Positions 26,781 through 36,017 of a stretch of DNA of 64,000 nt are shown piece after piece. The stretch is taken from contig NZ_ADGX01000012.1 in NCBI RefSeq assembly GCF_000177675.1, forward strand, positions 1-64,000, written 5' to 3'. This DNA is from Parafrankia sp. EUN1f. Lineage in GTDB: Bacteria > Actinomycetota > Actinomycetes > Frankiales > Frankiaceae. Positions within the stretch are counted from its first letter, which is position 1. The number at the start of each line of letters is the position of its first letter. The notes beneath the pieces are model-generated. The model searched no databases. It was not told the origin of the DNA and was given only the letters and a program-made list of their open reading frames with translations. A program made the position numbers and the translations under genes.

Positions 26781-27443
26781 CTAGGAGCGCATGAGTTCTG
26801 GGCGCCAGTCCTCGGGGGCCTGGTGATGCAGGTCGACGTATGCCTGGGCGAGAACGGAGGGTTCGAATCGTTCTTCGCCGCCGCCGATGCCGCCGTCAAT
26901 GGTGACGACGGTTGCGTGCACGCCGGTGCCCGACAGTTCTGCTGCGAGGGTGTGGACGTAGGCACGCAGCGCCGTCTTCCCAACAGACAGGGAGGCGTAG
27001 GCCGGGTTGGGGGCGTAGGCGAGACCGCCGCCGGTGAACAGCAGGCTTCCGTGTCCCGGCAAGGCGGCCAGGACTGTCTCGGCGGCGACCTTGGCGCCGA
27101 GCACGTTGACGGCGAGGGAGTTCGCCCAGCCCGCGTCGTCGCGGTCGGTCGGGGTGTCGGGTCGCAGCAGCGCTGCGTTGTAGGCGAGGACCTCGGGCGC
27201 TCCGAGCTCGTTGATCGCGGTGTTGATCGCCGCGCGCAGCGAGTCCGGATCGGCGGCGTCGGCGGCGTAGCCGCGAACCGGCTGGTGCGCGGAGAGGGCG
27301 GAGAGCTCGGAGGTGTACTGGTCGAGGCGCTCCTTGTTGCGGGCGAGCAGCGCGACTGGATGGCCGGCTTCTGAGAAGGCGCGGGCCAGGGCGATGCCCA
27401 GGCCGGGGCCGACGCCGACGATGACTGCGATGCCTTTCGGCAT
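26781..27443 (-). CDS. SDR-family oxidoreductase
   Basis: 220 residues from ATG 27443, which has AGAAGGA upstream. The nucleotide-binding loop is VGVGPGLGIALARAFSEAG, with LARNKERL after strand 2, AYNAALLRPD, and a Tyr in NPAYASLSVGKTAL (Y-x4-K spacing, slightly atypical). It belongs to the short, 'YciK-like' SDRs. It is third in the leftward MFS-SDR-SDR operon. In this assembly it also reads in frame with the upstream SDR because of a base loss in a G5 run at 27587-27591. Confidence 0.75.
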   Translation of the reverse strand: MPKGIAVIVGVGPGLGIALARAFSEAGHPVALLARNKERLDQYTSELSALSAHQPVRGYAADAADPDSLRAAINTAINELGAPEVLAYNAALLRPDTPTDRDDAGWANSLAVNVLGAKVAAETVLAALPGHGSLLFTGGGLAYAPNPAYASLSVGKTALRAYVHTLAAELSGTGVHATVVTIDGGIGGGEERFEPSVLAQAYVDLHHQAPEDWRPELMRS

Positions 27444-27537
27444 GGTTCCTTCTTTCTGGATGGTGTTCAGGGGCTGTGCGGCTCCTGCGGGGATCCCGGG
27501 TCGACCTGACGGCCACGTGTGGGAATCGGCTTTCGGA

Positions 27538-28400
27538 CTAGGCAGGTGGCGAGGTGGTCTGGCTGAGTGCTTCGGCGAGCGGTGTCGGGGGCGGCCGATC
27601 AGCTGTGCGAGCGAGGTGGAACCTGTCTCCATCTCGCCTGCGGCGATGGAGGCATCCACCGCCGCGGCGAAGAGCGCCGCTCCCGAGCCCATGCCAGCCG
27701 CTTGGCGGTCTGTAACGAAGTCCGCTTCGCTCAGGTTCCGGTGCGCCACCGGTGTGCCGGTGACGGCGGTGACCTCGTCGGCGAGTTCGGCGAGGGAGAA
27801 CGACGGGCCACCGAGTTCGTAGATGCGCGATTCGTTGTCGTCGGAGGTGAGTACCGCTGCTGCCGCGGCGGCGAAGTCCGCGCGTGTGGCGGCTGAGATA
27901 CGTCCTTCGCCGGTGGCGCTGACCACTGCGCCGACGGCTGTGTAGGTGGGGATCTGGGAGGTGTAGAGCTCGGTGTAGAAGGCGTTGCGGAGCATGGTCG
28001 CGGGGATGCGGGTAGCGGCGATCAGCTTCTCGGTCGCGGCGTGCTCGTCGGCGAGCGGGTTGGAGCTGGTGTCGGCGTGCAGGATCGAGGTGTAGGCGAT
28101 GTGGCCGACGCCCGCGGCCACGGCGGCTTCGACCACATTCGCGTGGCGCATGACGGTGGCACCCACTCCGGGTGTTGAAATCAGCAGCAGGCGCTCCACC
28201 CCGTCGAGGGCTGAGTAATAGGCGGTCCGGTCGGTGTAGTCGGCATGCCGGACCGTGACGCCGCGCGCGGCGAAATCTACCACCTTCGCGGTGTTGCGGA
28301 CAATCGCGATGATATTCGCGGCGGGAATGCCGGTGGCGAGCAGGTTCTCGACGACGAGACGGCCCAGCTGGCCGGAAGCGCCGGTGACGGCGATAGGCAT
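27538..28400 (-). CDS. NmrA/QorB-type NAD(P)H-binding quinone oxidoreductase (frameshifted 3' end)
   Basis: About 286 residues. ATG 28400 gives MPIAVTGASGQLGRLVVENL, the atypical-SDR nucleotide motif, then VRHADYTDRTAYYSALDGV and LISTPG, as in QorB quinone reductases of TetR-controlled stress operons. As sequenced, the frame continues beyond the natural end and fuses to the next SDR (539 codons in all). Adding one base to the C5/G5 run at 27587-27591 restores a normal C-terminus, TPLAEALSQTTSPPA plus TAG at 27540-27538. The fusion is therefore either a real frameshift or a homopolymer error. It lies 45 bp after the MFS gene. Confidence 0.75.
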
Positions 28401-28445
28401 AATCGGGATCTTCCCAATGATCTGGTCGGGGCGTGGGAAACGGGG

Positions 28446-29930
28446 CTAATGCGCGGTGACGAGTACTTCTGAGTGCTCGGCGGTGGGTGTGACCCGATCG
28501 CGCACACGGCGGACGATCAATCCGGCGAGCGCGACGACAAGGAGGCAGGTCGCTGAGACGGCGAAGGTCACGTGGTAGCCGTGCACGGCAGCGGCATCCG
28601 GATCACCGCTGGCTCCGGAGCCATCCCGGAGGCGTTGCTGAACGGCACTGCCGTACACGCTACTCAGAAGAGCTGTTCCTATCGACCCGCCGACCTGTTG
28701 CGCCATGTTGACCATCGCCGAGACCACCCCCGCGTCGCTGGGGTCTACGCCGAGCGTGCCCGTCGAGACGGACGCGGTGAAGACCAGACCTACACCGACT
28801 CCAGTCACGACGAGGGCGGGCATGACCACGGCGAGGTAGGAGCCGTCGACGGCCAGGGCCTGCAAGATGAGCATGCCGGCCGCGGCGACTACCGCGCCGA
28901 TGACGATCAGCACTCTCGGCCCGTACCGGGGCAGCAGCGGGCCGCTGATGAGGTTCGCCCCGACAATGATCGACAAGGGGAACGGGACGAATGCCAAACC
29001 CGTCGCCAGCGCGGAGAACCCCAGCGTGGTCTGCAGATAATAGGTCAGGAACAGAAACAGCCCGAACAGTCCGAAGCTGAGCAGGCCCAGGGCGAGCATG
29101 GAGCCGCCGCGGTCGCGATCGAGGATCACGTGCAGCGGGAGCAGCGGGTGCTGCGAGCGTCGTTCCACGAACACGAACAGAGCGACGAGCGCGACGCCGG
29201 CGAACAGCGAACCCACGGTGATGGTGTCGTTCCAGCCCCGCGACTCCGCGCGCGCGAACCCGTAGACGATCGCCACCAGGCCCGAGGTCACCGTGATCAC
29301 CCCCGGCACGTCGATGCGGGGACGGGCACTTCGCGCCGTGCGAGGCAGCAGGACAGCCGTGCCGGCGAGCACGGGGAGAGCGAACACCAAGTTGACGAAC
29401 AGGCACCAGCGCCAGGACAGATACTCGGTGAGCACGCCGCCCATGAACAGGCCGATCGCGCCGCCCGACGCAGCTACTGCGCCGAAGACACCGAATGCCT
29501 TGGCCCGCTCCCTGCTGTCGGTGAAAGCTGTGGAGATGAGGGAGAGCGTGGCAGGCGCCAGGAGCGCGCCGAACGCACCCTGCCCGGCCCGCGCGGTGAC
29601 CAGGAGCCCGAACGAGGACGCGAACCCTCCGAGCGCGGACGCGAGGGCGAACCCGGCCAGGCCGACGATGAACGCGTGCTTCTGCCCGAACAGGTCTACC
29701 AGGCGGCCGCCGAGTAGGAGCAGGCTGCCAAACGCGAGCGCATAGGCGGTGATGATCCATTGCCGGTCGTGGTCCGCGAAGTGCAGATCGACCTGCGCGG
29801 CGGGCATCGCGACGTTCACGATGGTGGCGTCCAGCACGACCATGAGCTGCGCGGTGACGACGAACGCAAGGGCGAGCCACTTCCGTGGGATGGCCGGCTG
29901 GGCTCTGTGATCTGTTGGCTTCGGTGGCAT
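28446..29930 (-). CDS. MFS multidrug exporter, DHA2 (EmrB/QacA) family
   Basis: 494 residues with about 14 hydrophobic helices. It has the family signature of helix 1 (VVLDATIVNVAMP), motif A after helix 2 (GGRLVDLFGQKHAF) and the motif C region GAIGLFMGGVLTEYLSWRW. It should export hydrophobic compounds in exchange for protons. It is the first gene of a leftward operon with two SDRs and is divergent from a TetR gene with a palindromic operator between them, the standard layout of an inducible drug or quinone detoxification unit. Confidence 0.9.
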   Translation of the reverse strand: MPPKPTDHRAQPAIPRKWLALAFVVTAQLMVVLDATIVNVAMPAAQVDLHFADHDRQWIITAYALAFGSLLLLGGRLVDLFGQKHAFIVGLAGFALASALGGFASSFGLLVTARAGQGAFGALLAPATLSLISTAFTDSRERAKAFGVFGAVAASGGAIGLFMGGVLTEYLSWRWCLFVNLVFALPVLAGTAVLLPRTARSARPRIDVPGVITVTSGLVAIVYGFARAESRGWNDTITVGSLFAGVALVALFVFVERRSQHPLLPLHVILDRDRGGSMLALGLLSFGLFGLFLFLTYYLQTTLGFSALATGLAFVPFPLSIIVGANLISGPLLPRYGPRVLIVIGAVVAAAGMLILQALAVDGSYLAVVMPALVVTGVGVGLVFTASVSTGTLGVDPSDAGVVSAMVNMAQQVGGSIGTALLSSVYGSAVQQRLRDGSGASGDPDAAAVHGYHVTFAVSATCLLVVALAGLIVRRVRDRVTPTAEHSEVLVTAH

Positions 29931-29958
29931 CGAAGGGCTCCCACACTGCGGAGAAAAC

Positions 29959-30008
29959 GGAACAGTTGGTCCGGATGTGGACCGTACCAGAAGCGGACCC
30001 GTTGTTCC
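29959..30008. promoter_or_regulatory. TetR operator between the MFS and TetR genes
   Basis: GGAACA-N3-GGTCCG (29959-29973) is mirrored by CGGACC-N3-TGTTCC (29994-30008). An inner GGTCC-N6-GGACC also lies at 29969-29984. It occupies nearly the whole 99-bp gap between the divergent starts, so it can control both promoters. Confidence 0.6.
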
Positions 30009-30029
30009 AAATGAGGGTACGATCGCGGC

Positions 30030-30716
30030 ATGACTACCGCCGCGAGCCCTCCGACCAGGAAGGATGCGGCGCGTAACCGTGCCCGGCTACTGGAGGCCGC
30101 GGAACAGCTCTACGCCACCGAGGGGCTGAGTGTGACGTTGAAGGACGTCGCCCACCGGGCAGGAGTGGGTGTCGGAACCGTCTACCGGCACTTCTCGACG
30201 AAGGACGACCTGCTGGACGCGATCTTCGCCGACCGGCTGGCCTGCGCGACCGACAGCGCCCGCGCGGCGGCGGCTGACTCCGACGGGTGGCGCGGCCTGG
30301 TCCGCTACCTCGAAGACTCGATGCACATGCAGGCGAACAACTGTGGCCTTCGAGGGCTGGTGGTATCGAGCGCGCCCAGCTGCCCGCTGGTGATCAAATC
30401 CCGTGAGGAGATCGCCCCGCTGGTACAGCAGATGGTCGCCAAAGCCAAGGAACAGGGCACCCTTCGTCCTGACTTCGACGCCACGGACGTCACGTTCATC
30501 CAGGTCGCCCTGGCGGCGATCATAGAGGCGACCTGGCAGACTTCACCCGGCCTCTACCGACGTCACCTCAGGCTGTTCATCGACGGCATGCGCGCGGGAA
30601 GTCACCGGGAACCTCCGGCGGAGCCACTTGATTCCCCTAATGCGAAAGGCAGCCCGCGGGCAGGTAGTCGCTCGCCCACCGTGCCTATTCCCGGCGACCA
30701 GGCGAACTCTTCCTGA
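30030..30716 (+). CDS. TetR-family regulator of the MFS/SDR operon
   Basis: 228 residues. The HTH lies at about 15-60 (ARLLEAAEQLYATEGLSVTLKDVAHRAGVGVGTVYRHF), followed by the TetR_C domain common to repressors of quinone/drug efflux operons. The last 30 or so residues are disordered and Pro/Ser-rich. Divergent from the MFS exporter. Confidence 0.85.
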   Translation: MTTAASPPTRKDAARNRARLLEAAEQLYATEGLSVTLKDVAHRAGVGVGTVYRHFSTKDDLLDAIFADRLACATDSARAAAADSDGWRGLVRYLEDSMHMQANNCGLRGLVVSSAPSCPLVIKSREEIAPLVQQMVAKAKEQGTLRPDFDATDVTFIQVALAAIIEATWQTSPGLYRRHLRLFIDGMRAGSHREPPAEPLDSPNAKGSPRAGSRSPTVPIPGDQANSS

Positions 30717-31133
30717 GCTGAGACTTGCCGTCGCAGTACCGTCCAGAATTCAGCCAGTGACCCACCGGTAGACCGACAGCATGATCGGCCTTGAGGCCGG
30801 GTTCAGCGACCAGTTCCTCGACATCTCGGCACGACAGCGCGAAGCGCAGGTATCACCAGGCAGCGATAACCATTACCTCCGGTAGCCGTGAGATGGCAGA
30901 TGCCGTCCTGGAAATCCTCACGAGAACTGACTCGTCGCGCAACACCGCCGGACACGCCCGAGATCATCGTGACGAACGAAGCACTGTCCGCATAACCTGC
31001 AAGCAGGATCACGTGGAGTCACTCTCCGAACGCCATGCCTCCGGACGTGATCGCACCCGCCTCGTGGAGGTCGGAGGTTTCCGAAGAGCAGGAAGCCACA
31101 TTCGGTGCTCTCAGTGGCGTGAGGGCGTGCTGG
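30717..31133. other. Intergenic region before the catabolic island
   Basis: About 415 bp with no convincing gene on either strand. It separates the detoxification unit from the first operator-bearing promoter and may be the left boundary of the island. Confidence 0.35.
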
Positions 31134-31149
31134 TATAGCGTTCGCTATA
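31134..31149. promoter_or_regulatory. Island operator, site 1 (upstream of acs)
   Basis: TATAGCG-TT-CGCTATA, perfect 7-bp arms, 46 bp before the GTG start of the acetyl-CoA synthetase. It shares the core TAGCG-N2-CGCTA with the sites at 35930, 48189, 48273, 55200, 59733, 61482 and 61863. Confidence 0.7.
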
Positions 31150-31195
31150 ATCTCGCGAGGTTGAGTCAACCAGTCCGTCTTGCGAGGAGAGCATC

Positions 31196-33175
31196 GTGGC
31201 CGAACAGACCCTGACTAACCTCACTCGCGAGGAGCAACGGTTCGAGCCGCCGGCCGACCTCGCTGAGCACGCCAACGTCAAGGAGGAGGCCTACGCCAGG
31301 GCCAACGCTGACCGCGCCGCGTTCTGGGCCGAGGCGGCCGAGCGGCTTGACTGGGGCCGGGAGTGGGACCAGGTCCTCGACTGGTCGAACCCCCCATTCG
31401 CCAAATGGTTTGTCGGCGGCACTCTGAACGCCTCGGTCAACTGCGTCGATCGTCACGTCGCGGCCGGCAACGGCGGCAGGGTGGCGCTCCACTGGGTCGG
31501 TGAGCCAGATGCCGACACCCGAAGTATCACTTACGCCCAGCTCAAGGCGGAGGTGTCGAGGGCTGCCAACGCGTTGACCGCCCTCGGCGTGAGGAAGGGC
31601 GACCGGGTCGCGATCTACATGCCGATGATCCCTGAGGCTGTCGTTGCCATGCTTGCCTGCGCGCGCCTGGGAGCGCCACACACAGTGGTGTTCGGCGGCT
31701 TCTCGGCCGATGCCCTCGCGTCACGGATCATCGACTGCGGAGCCCGCGTCGTGATCACCGCCGACGGTGGCTATCGCCGCGGCGCTCCCTCAGCGCTCAA
31801 GCCGGCGGTCGACGAGGCCGTCGAGAAGACCGGCGAGATGGTGCGCAACGTCGTCGTTGTACGTCGCACAGGTCAGGACGTCGCCTGGTACCCAACCGAA
31901 GAAGGCGGGCGCGACGTGTGGTGGCACGACGTCGTCGACGGCGCGTCAGCCGACCACACGCCGGAGATGCACGACTCCGAGCACCCGCTGTACGTCATGT
32001 ACACCTCAGGCACTACAGGCAAGCCCAAGGGCATCCTGCACACGACGGGCGGCTACCTCGTTGGGACGTCGTTCACGCACTGGGAGGTCTTCGACCTCAA
32101 GCCTCAGACCGACGTCTACTGGTGCACGGCAGACGTGGGCTGGGTGACCGGGCACTCCTACATGGTCTACGGACCGTTGGCCAACGGAGCGACCCAGGTG
32201 ATGTACGAGGGCACCCCTGAGAAGGGTCGATGGTGGAAGATCGTGCAGGACTACCGAGTCACGATCCTCTACACCGCGCCCACCGCCATTCGGACCTTCA
32301 TGAAGCAGGGTCGCGAGATCCCTGACGGCTTCGACCTCTCGTCCCTCCGGCTGCTCGGGTCGGTCGGCGAGCCGATCAACCCCGCGGCGTACGTCTGGTA
32401 CCACGAGGTCATCGGAGGCAGCCGCTGCCCCATCGTCGACACGTGGTGGCAGACGGAGACGGGCCAGATCATGATCAGCCATTTGCCCGGTGTGACTGCT
32501 GGCAAGCCCGGTTCGGCGATGAAGGCGCTGCCGGGCGTCGTCGTCGACGTGGTCGACGACGACGCGAGGCCAGTCGCCCAGGGGAACAGCGGCTACCTCG
32601 TGCTGAGGGAGCCCTGGCCGGCGATGCTCCGAACGCTCTGGGGCGACGATGAGCGGTTCAAGGAGACCTACTGGTCGCGTTGGGAAGGGCTCTACTTCGC
32701 GGGCGACGGTGCAAAACTCGACGAGGACGGAGACCTCTGGCTGCTGGGCCGGGTCGACGACGTGATGAACGTGTCTGGCCATCGCCTCTCCACTGCTGAG
32801 ATCGAGTCGGCACTCGTCTCGCACCCTGCTGTCGCCGAAGCGGCGGTTGTGGGTGCAGCGGATCCGACGACCGGCCAGGCCGTGTGCGCATTCGTCATCT
32901 TGCGCGACCGGGCGACCCCGGCTGAGGGCGGTGTCGGCGGCGCCGATCTCGGGGAGGAGCTCCGACGACACGTGGCGAAGGAGATCGGACCGATTGCGAA
33001 GCCGCGCCAGGTCATGGTCGTTCCAGAGCTGCCCAAGACCCGCTCCGGGAAGATCCTGCGCCGCTTGTTGAAAGACGTCGCCGAGCACCGCGAGGTCGGT
33101 GACGTGACCACCCTTGCCGACTCGACTGTCATGGACCTGATCAAATCCGCATCTCCCTCGTCAAAGGAGGAGTGA
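31196..33175 (+). CDS. acs: Acetyl-CoA synthetase (AMP-forming)
   Basis: 659 residues, GTG preceded by GAGGAGAG. It converts acetate (or a short acid), ATP and CoA to acetyl-CoA. The characteristic long N-terminal cap is present, with [11 protein letters not shown], the acetate-pocket tryptophan motif [19 protein letters not shown], and [11 protein letters not shown] with the lysine regulated by acetylation in this family. All motifs are canonical, though propionate or another short acid remains possible. It is the first gene after island operator 1 and is followed by an MFS carrier 38 bp downstream. Confidence 0.85.
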   Translation: MAEQTLTNLTREEQRFEPPADLAEHANVKEEAYARANADRAAFWAEAAERLDWGREWDQVLDWSNPPFAKWFVGGTLNASVNCVDRHVAAGNGGRVALHWVGEPDADTRSITYAQLKAEVSRAANALTALGVRKGDRVAIYMPMIPEAVVAMLACARLGAPHTVVFGGFSADALASRIIDCGARVVITADGGYRRGAPSALKPAVDEAVEKTGEMVRNVVVVRRTGQDVAWYPTEEGGRDVWWHDVVDGASADHTPEMHDSEHPLYVMYTSGTTGKPKGILHTTGGYLVGTSFTHWEVFDLKPQTDVYWCTADVGWVTGHSYMVYGPLANGATQVMYEGTPEKGRWWKIVQDYRVTILYTAPTAIRTFMKQGREIPDGFDLSSLRLLGSVGEPINPAAYVWYHEVIGGSRCPIVDTWWQTETGQIMISHLPGVTAGKPGSAMKALPGVVVDVVDDDARPVAQGNSGYLVLREPWPAMLRTLWGDDERFKETYWSRWEGLYFAGDGAKLDEDGDLWLLGRVDDVMNVSGHRLSTAEIESALVSHPAVAEAAVVGAADPTTGQAVCAFVILRDRATPAEGGVGGADLGEELRRHVAKEIGPIAKPRQVMVVPELPKTRSGKILRRLLKDVAEHREVGDVTTLADSTVMDLIKSASPSSKEE

Positions 33176-33212
33176 CTTCGACGCATCGTCGGGAGCGGCT
33201 CGCTGCCGACCC

Positions 33213-35453
33213 ATGGCACCTCCTCGCCGCTGCGAGCCTGTCGTGGTCCGGGGGATCTGTGGAGAGCGATGCGCTCCTCAACCGAATGTCCAGTGGGTTG
33301 CTGCGATGGTCCGCCAACGTCTCGTGGGGCCGAATGTGAGACGCGCGACGAAACTTCCTCTGGCCGAAGCGGCATTCGACGTGTTCCTGGGCATTCGTGG
33401 GGTCGAGCTTCTGGGAGAACTCGGCCATGCTCTTCGGCGATGCCAGGGACAGGGACGAGGGCATCCTCCGCGCCCTCTGAACGGAGCACAGATCAAGACT
33501 CGCCCAGCAGTCGCCGAGCATCCTCCCGGCCCTGTTACCGCCGTGCTTGCGATCGCCGGCATGTTGGCGGCTCTGCAGCAAACGATGGTCGTCCCGTTGG
33601 TGCACGAGCTGCCGACGATCCTCGGGGTTTCTCCGACCTCGGCGGCCTGGGCGGTGACGGCGACTCTGCTCAGCGGTGCGATTGCGACACCGATCATCTC
33701 TCGCCTCGCCGACATGGTCGGAAAGCGGCGCATGGTCGTGATCGCGCTCGTGACGAGCACCTCGGGATCGCTCCTGGTCGCCCTGAGCGGTGGCTCCTTC
33801 GCGCTCGTCCTCCTGGGCCGGACCTGTCAAGGCTTCGCAGCAGCACTGATCCCGGTCGGGATCAGTGTGATGCGAGACGTGCTTCCGAAGGAGCGGGTGG
33901 GTTTCGCCGTCGCCCTCATGAGTGCCACCCTCGGAATCGGTGGGGCCCTCGGCCTTTCTCTGTCCGGCGTTCTCTACGGACACCTCGGGTTCGCGTCGAT
34001 CTTCTGGGCGGCCGCGTTGCTCGGGGTCGTCCTGACCGTGGCCGTCCTGCTGCTGGTCCCGGAGTCTCTGGTGCGGACGCCCGGGCGCTTCGACCGCACG
34101 GGTGCGGTCCTGGTCAGCGTGACGCTGGCATCCCTGCTCCTGGCGGTCTCCAAGGGGAACGAATGGGGATGGTCTAGCGCGGTGGTACTCGGGCTCCTCG
34201 GGGTCGCCGGGCTCACCCTCGCAGTGTGGATCCCGTTCGAGTTGCGCGTCGGCGCTCCGATGGTGGACCTGCGCACCGCCGCGCGAAAGCCGGTCCTCCT
34301 CACCAATGCGGCTTCGCTGTGCGTGGCGTTCCCGCTGTACATCAACATGCTCGCCTCAAGCCAGCAGCTGCAGGAACCGACCGCCACCGGTTACGGCTTC
34401 GCGCTGTCGGTCACGGAAGCCGGGCTCGCCATGATGCCCTCCGGGCTGATCCTGGTGCTACTCTCCCCGCTGTCGGGCCGGCTCGTCACCCGCGTCGGTG
34501 GAAGAGGCACTCTTCTCCTGGGCGCCGGCATCATGGCGGCGGCCTATGTCTTGAGGGTGTTCCTGACGGGTTCCGTGACCGAGGTTGTCGTCGGTGCGTC
34601 CCTCGTGTCGGTCGGGACCGCTTTATCCTTCGCTGCCATGCCGACGCTCATCATGGCCCACGTTCCCATCACGGAGTCAGCGTCGGCGAACGGTCTGAAC
34701 TCGCTGATGCGAGCGCTCGGCGGCGCGGTGTCAAGCGCGTTCCTCGCCTCCGTCCTCGCCTCGATGACAATCGTCAGCGCGGGCACCACCGTGCCGTCGC
34801 TCGAGGCGTTCAGGCTCGTCTACTGGATCGCCGCGGGGGTCGCCCTCATGGCATTCGGACTCGCAGCCCTGATTCCCAGACGACTCGACGAAGTGCGGTC
34901 GACCGGGGTCTCCGGGGCAGGGGAGGAGATGGTCGTCCGCGGTCGCGTCCTCGCCGGCGGTGGTGCGTTGGCGCCCCGGGCAGCGGTCGTTACCGTCACC
35001 GGCCTGGGCGGCGAGCCGGTGGACTGGGCGAGGACGGACAACAACGGGCGGTACTCCGTGGCTGTCCCCGGGCCAGGTCGCTATCTGCTCGTGACCAACT
35101 CACGGGGGTGGGCACCTCACGCGGAGATCGTCGACCTCGTCGAGGACGACGATCCGCTCCAGGTGGTCTTGGACCGAGAGCTCGCTCTCACCGGTTACGT
35201 GGTGTGCGGCGGAGTCCCTGTCGGTCGGGCGACCGTGGTGCTCCATACCGGTCTGGGTGAGTTCAAGGCGGCCACGTCCACCGATGCGAACGGGCACTTC
35301 ACCTTCCACCTGCCCCCGTCGGGGCCCTATCTCCTGACCGCCGTGGTGGAAGGGGGCAGATCTGCTGGGACGGTGAAGACCGTGATCGGCTACTTGGCGG
35401 AGGATGTCACCATCGAGGTCTCGGCGTCAGGCGTCGGTCGGCCTGCGGAATAG
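33213..35453 (+). CDS. MFS transporter fused to two carboxypeptidase-regulatory-like domains
   Basis: A 14-helix MFS carrier (first helix near residue 107, VTAVLAIAGMLAALQQTM) extends to about residue 560. It is followed by a soluble tail of about 170 residues with two beta-sandwich repeats of the carboxypeptidase regulatory type (VVRGRVLAGGGALAP...DNNGRYSVAVPGPGRYLL; LTGYVVCGGVPV...DANGHFTFHLPPSGPYLL). The true start is uncertain: ATG 33213, ATG 33306 and GTG 33381 all lack a good ribosome site, and the first 100 residues look non-coding. It probably imports or exports the island's substrate; the tail may bind a polymer or partner. Confidence 0.75.
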   Translation: MAPPRRCEPVVVRGICGERCAPQPNVQWVAAMVRQRLVGPNVRRATKLPLAEAAFDVFLGIRGVELLGELGHALRRCQGQGRGHPPRPLNGAQIKTRPAVAEHPPGPVTAVLAIAGMLAALQQTMVVPLVHELPTILGVSPTSAAWAVTATLLSGAIATPIISRLADMVGKRRMVVIALVTSTSGSLLVALSGGSFALVLLGRTCQGFAAALIPVGISVMRDVLPKERVGFAVALMSATLGIGGALGLSLSGVLYGHLGFASIFWAAALLGVVLTVAVLLLVPESLVRTPGRFDRTGAVLVSVTLASLLLAVSKGNEWGWSSAVVLGLLGVAGLTLAVWIPFELRVGAPMVDLRTAARKPVLLTNAASLCVAFPLYINMLASSQQLQEPTATGYGFALSVTEAGLAMMPSGLILVLLSPLSGRLVTRVGGRGTLLLGAGIMAAAYVLRVFLTGSVTEVVVGASLVSVGTALSFAAMPTLIMAHVPITESASANGLNSLMRALGGAVSSAFLASVLASMTIVSAGTTVPSLEAFRLVYWIAAGVALMAFGLAALIPRRLDEVRSTGVSGAGEEMVVRGRVLAGGGALAPRAAVVTVTGLGGEPVDWARTDNNGRYSVAVPGPGRYLLVTNSRGWAPHAEIVDLVEDDDPLQVVLDRELALTGYVVCGGVPVGRATVVLHTGLGEFKAATSTDANGHFTFHLPPSGPYLLTAVVEGGRSAGTVKTVIGYLAEDVTIEVSASGVGRPAE

Positions 35454-35534
35454 CTCGAATCTCGGCCCGCCAGGCGCACCGGCCCGAGCTGAGGACCCAC
35501 AGGCTCCGTCCCACGCTGCTGCAGGAGTCACAGT

Positions 35535-35560
35535 CGAGGAGCCCGGCGCCGGGCTCCTCG
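35535..35560 (+). terminator. 26-bp perfect palindrome after the MFS gene
   Basis: Self-complementary from 35535 to 35560 (arms CGAGGAGCCCGGC), 80 bp beyond the MFS stop codon. No T run follows; it can serve as a strong factor-assisted terminator, or as a symmetrical protein-binding site. The remaining 35454-35832 holds no gene. Confidence 0.45.
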
Positions 35561-35832
35561 GGCGCCCATGGCGCGTCCCAGAGGATGGGCCGGCGCAGAA
35601 GCCGGTATCTCGCACAGTGTCGTGCTGCTCCCCGGCGCTCGCAGATGCGAAGGGACTCAAGGTGCGGGCCGAGGTCTAGCGGGGTCAGTGTTCTTGGCCG
35701 TAGAAAGACCAGCGGCCTGCAGCTGGGACCGGACCCTGTCCCGCACCAACGAGCTCCTCCTACCGGGCGAGCGTTCTCTGGATCGTGTCCCGTGACGCTT
35801 CCAAAGCGACAAAGATCGACCGATCATACTGC

Positions 35833-35846
35833 TTAGGGAGCGCTAG
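35833..35846. promoter_or_regulatory. Island operator-like site 2a
   Basis: TTAGGG-AG-CGCTAG, one mismatch in the left half of the TAGCG-N2-CGCTA core. It overlaps a second inverted arrangement, GCGCTA-N4-TAGCGC, at 35840-35855. It lies about 140 bp upstream of the hydrolase/ABC operon. Confidence 0.45.
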
Positions 35847-35929
35847 GTATAGCGCCGCCGGCACCTGTCTGATCGCCCACCAGGTAGCGGGCGTTGAGAC
35901 GTTGACCACACGCACATCCTCGTGAGAGG

Positions 35930-35943
35930 TTAACGAGCGCTAG
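35930..35943. promoter_or_regulatory. Island operator site 2b
   Basis: TTAACG-AG-CGCTAG, with a further half-site CTAGCG-AT-CGATAA at 35953-35966. These lie 46-84 bp before the GTG of the CocE-type hydrolase gene, consistent with repressor control of the whole hydrolase-liv-esterase operon. Confidence 0.6.
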
Positions 35944-35975
35944 ACAGATGACCTAGCGATCGATAAGGAGTGACA

Positions 35976-36017
35976 GTGCCGGTGCACTTCGACGCCTCGT
36001 TCAGGAGACTGACGTGA
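35976..36017 (+). CDS. Possible 13-codon leader peptide overlapping the hydrolase start
   Basis: GTG 35976 with AGGAG five bases upstream encodes MPVHFDASFRRLT. Its TGA overlaps the GTG start of the hydrolase (GTGA at 36014-36017). The hydrolase has its own AGGAG at 36003-36007, inside this ORF. Translational coupling is possible; equally it may be chance. Confidence 0.3.
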   Translation: MPVHFDASFRRLT

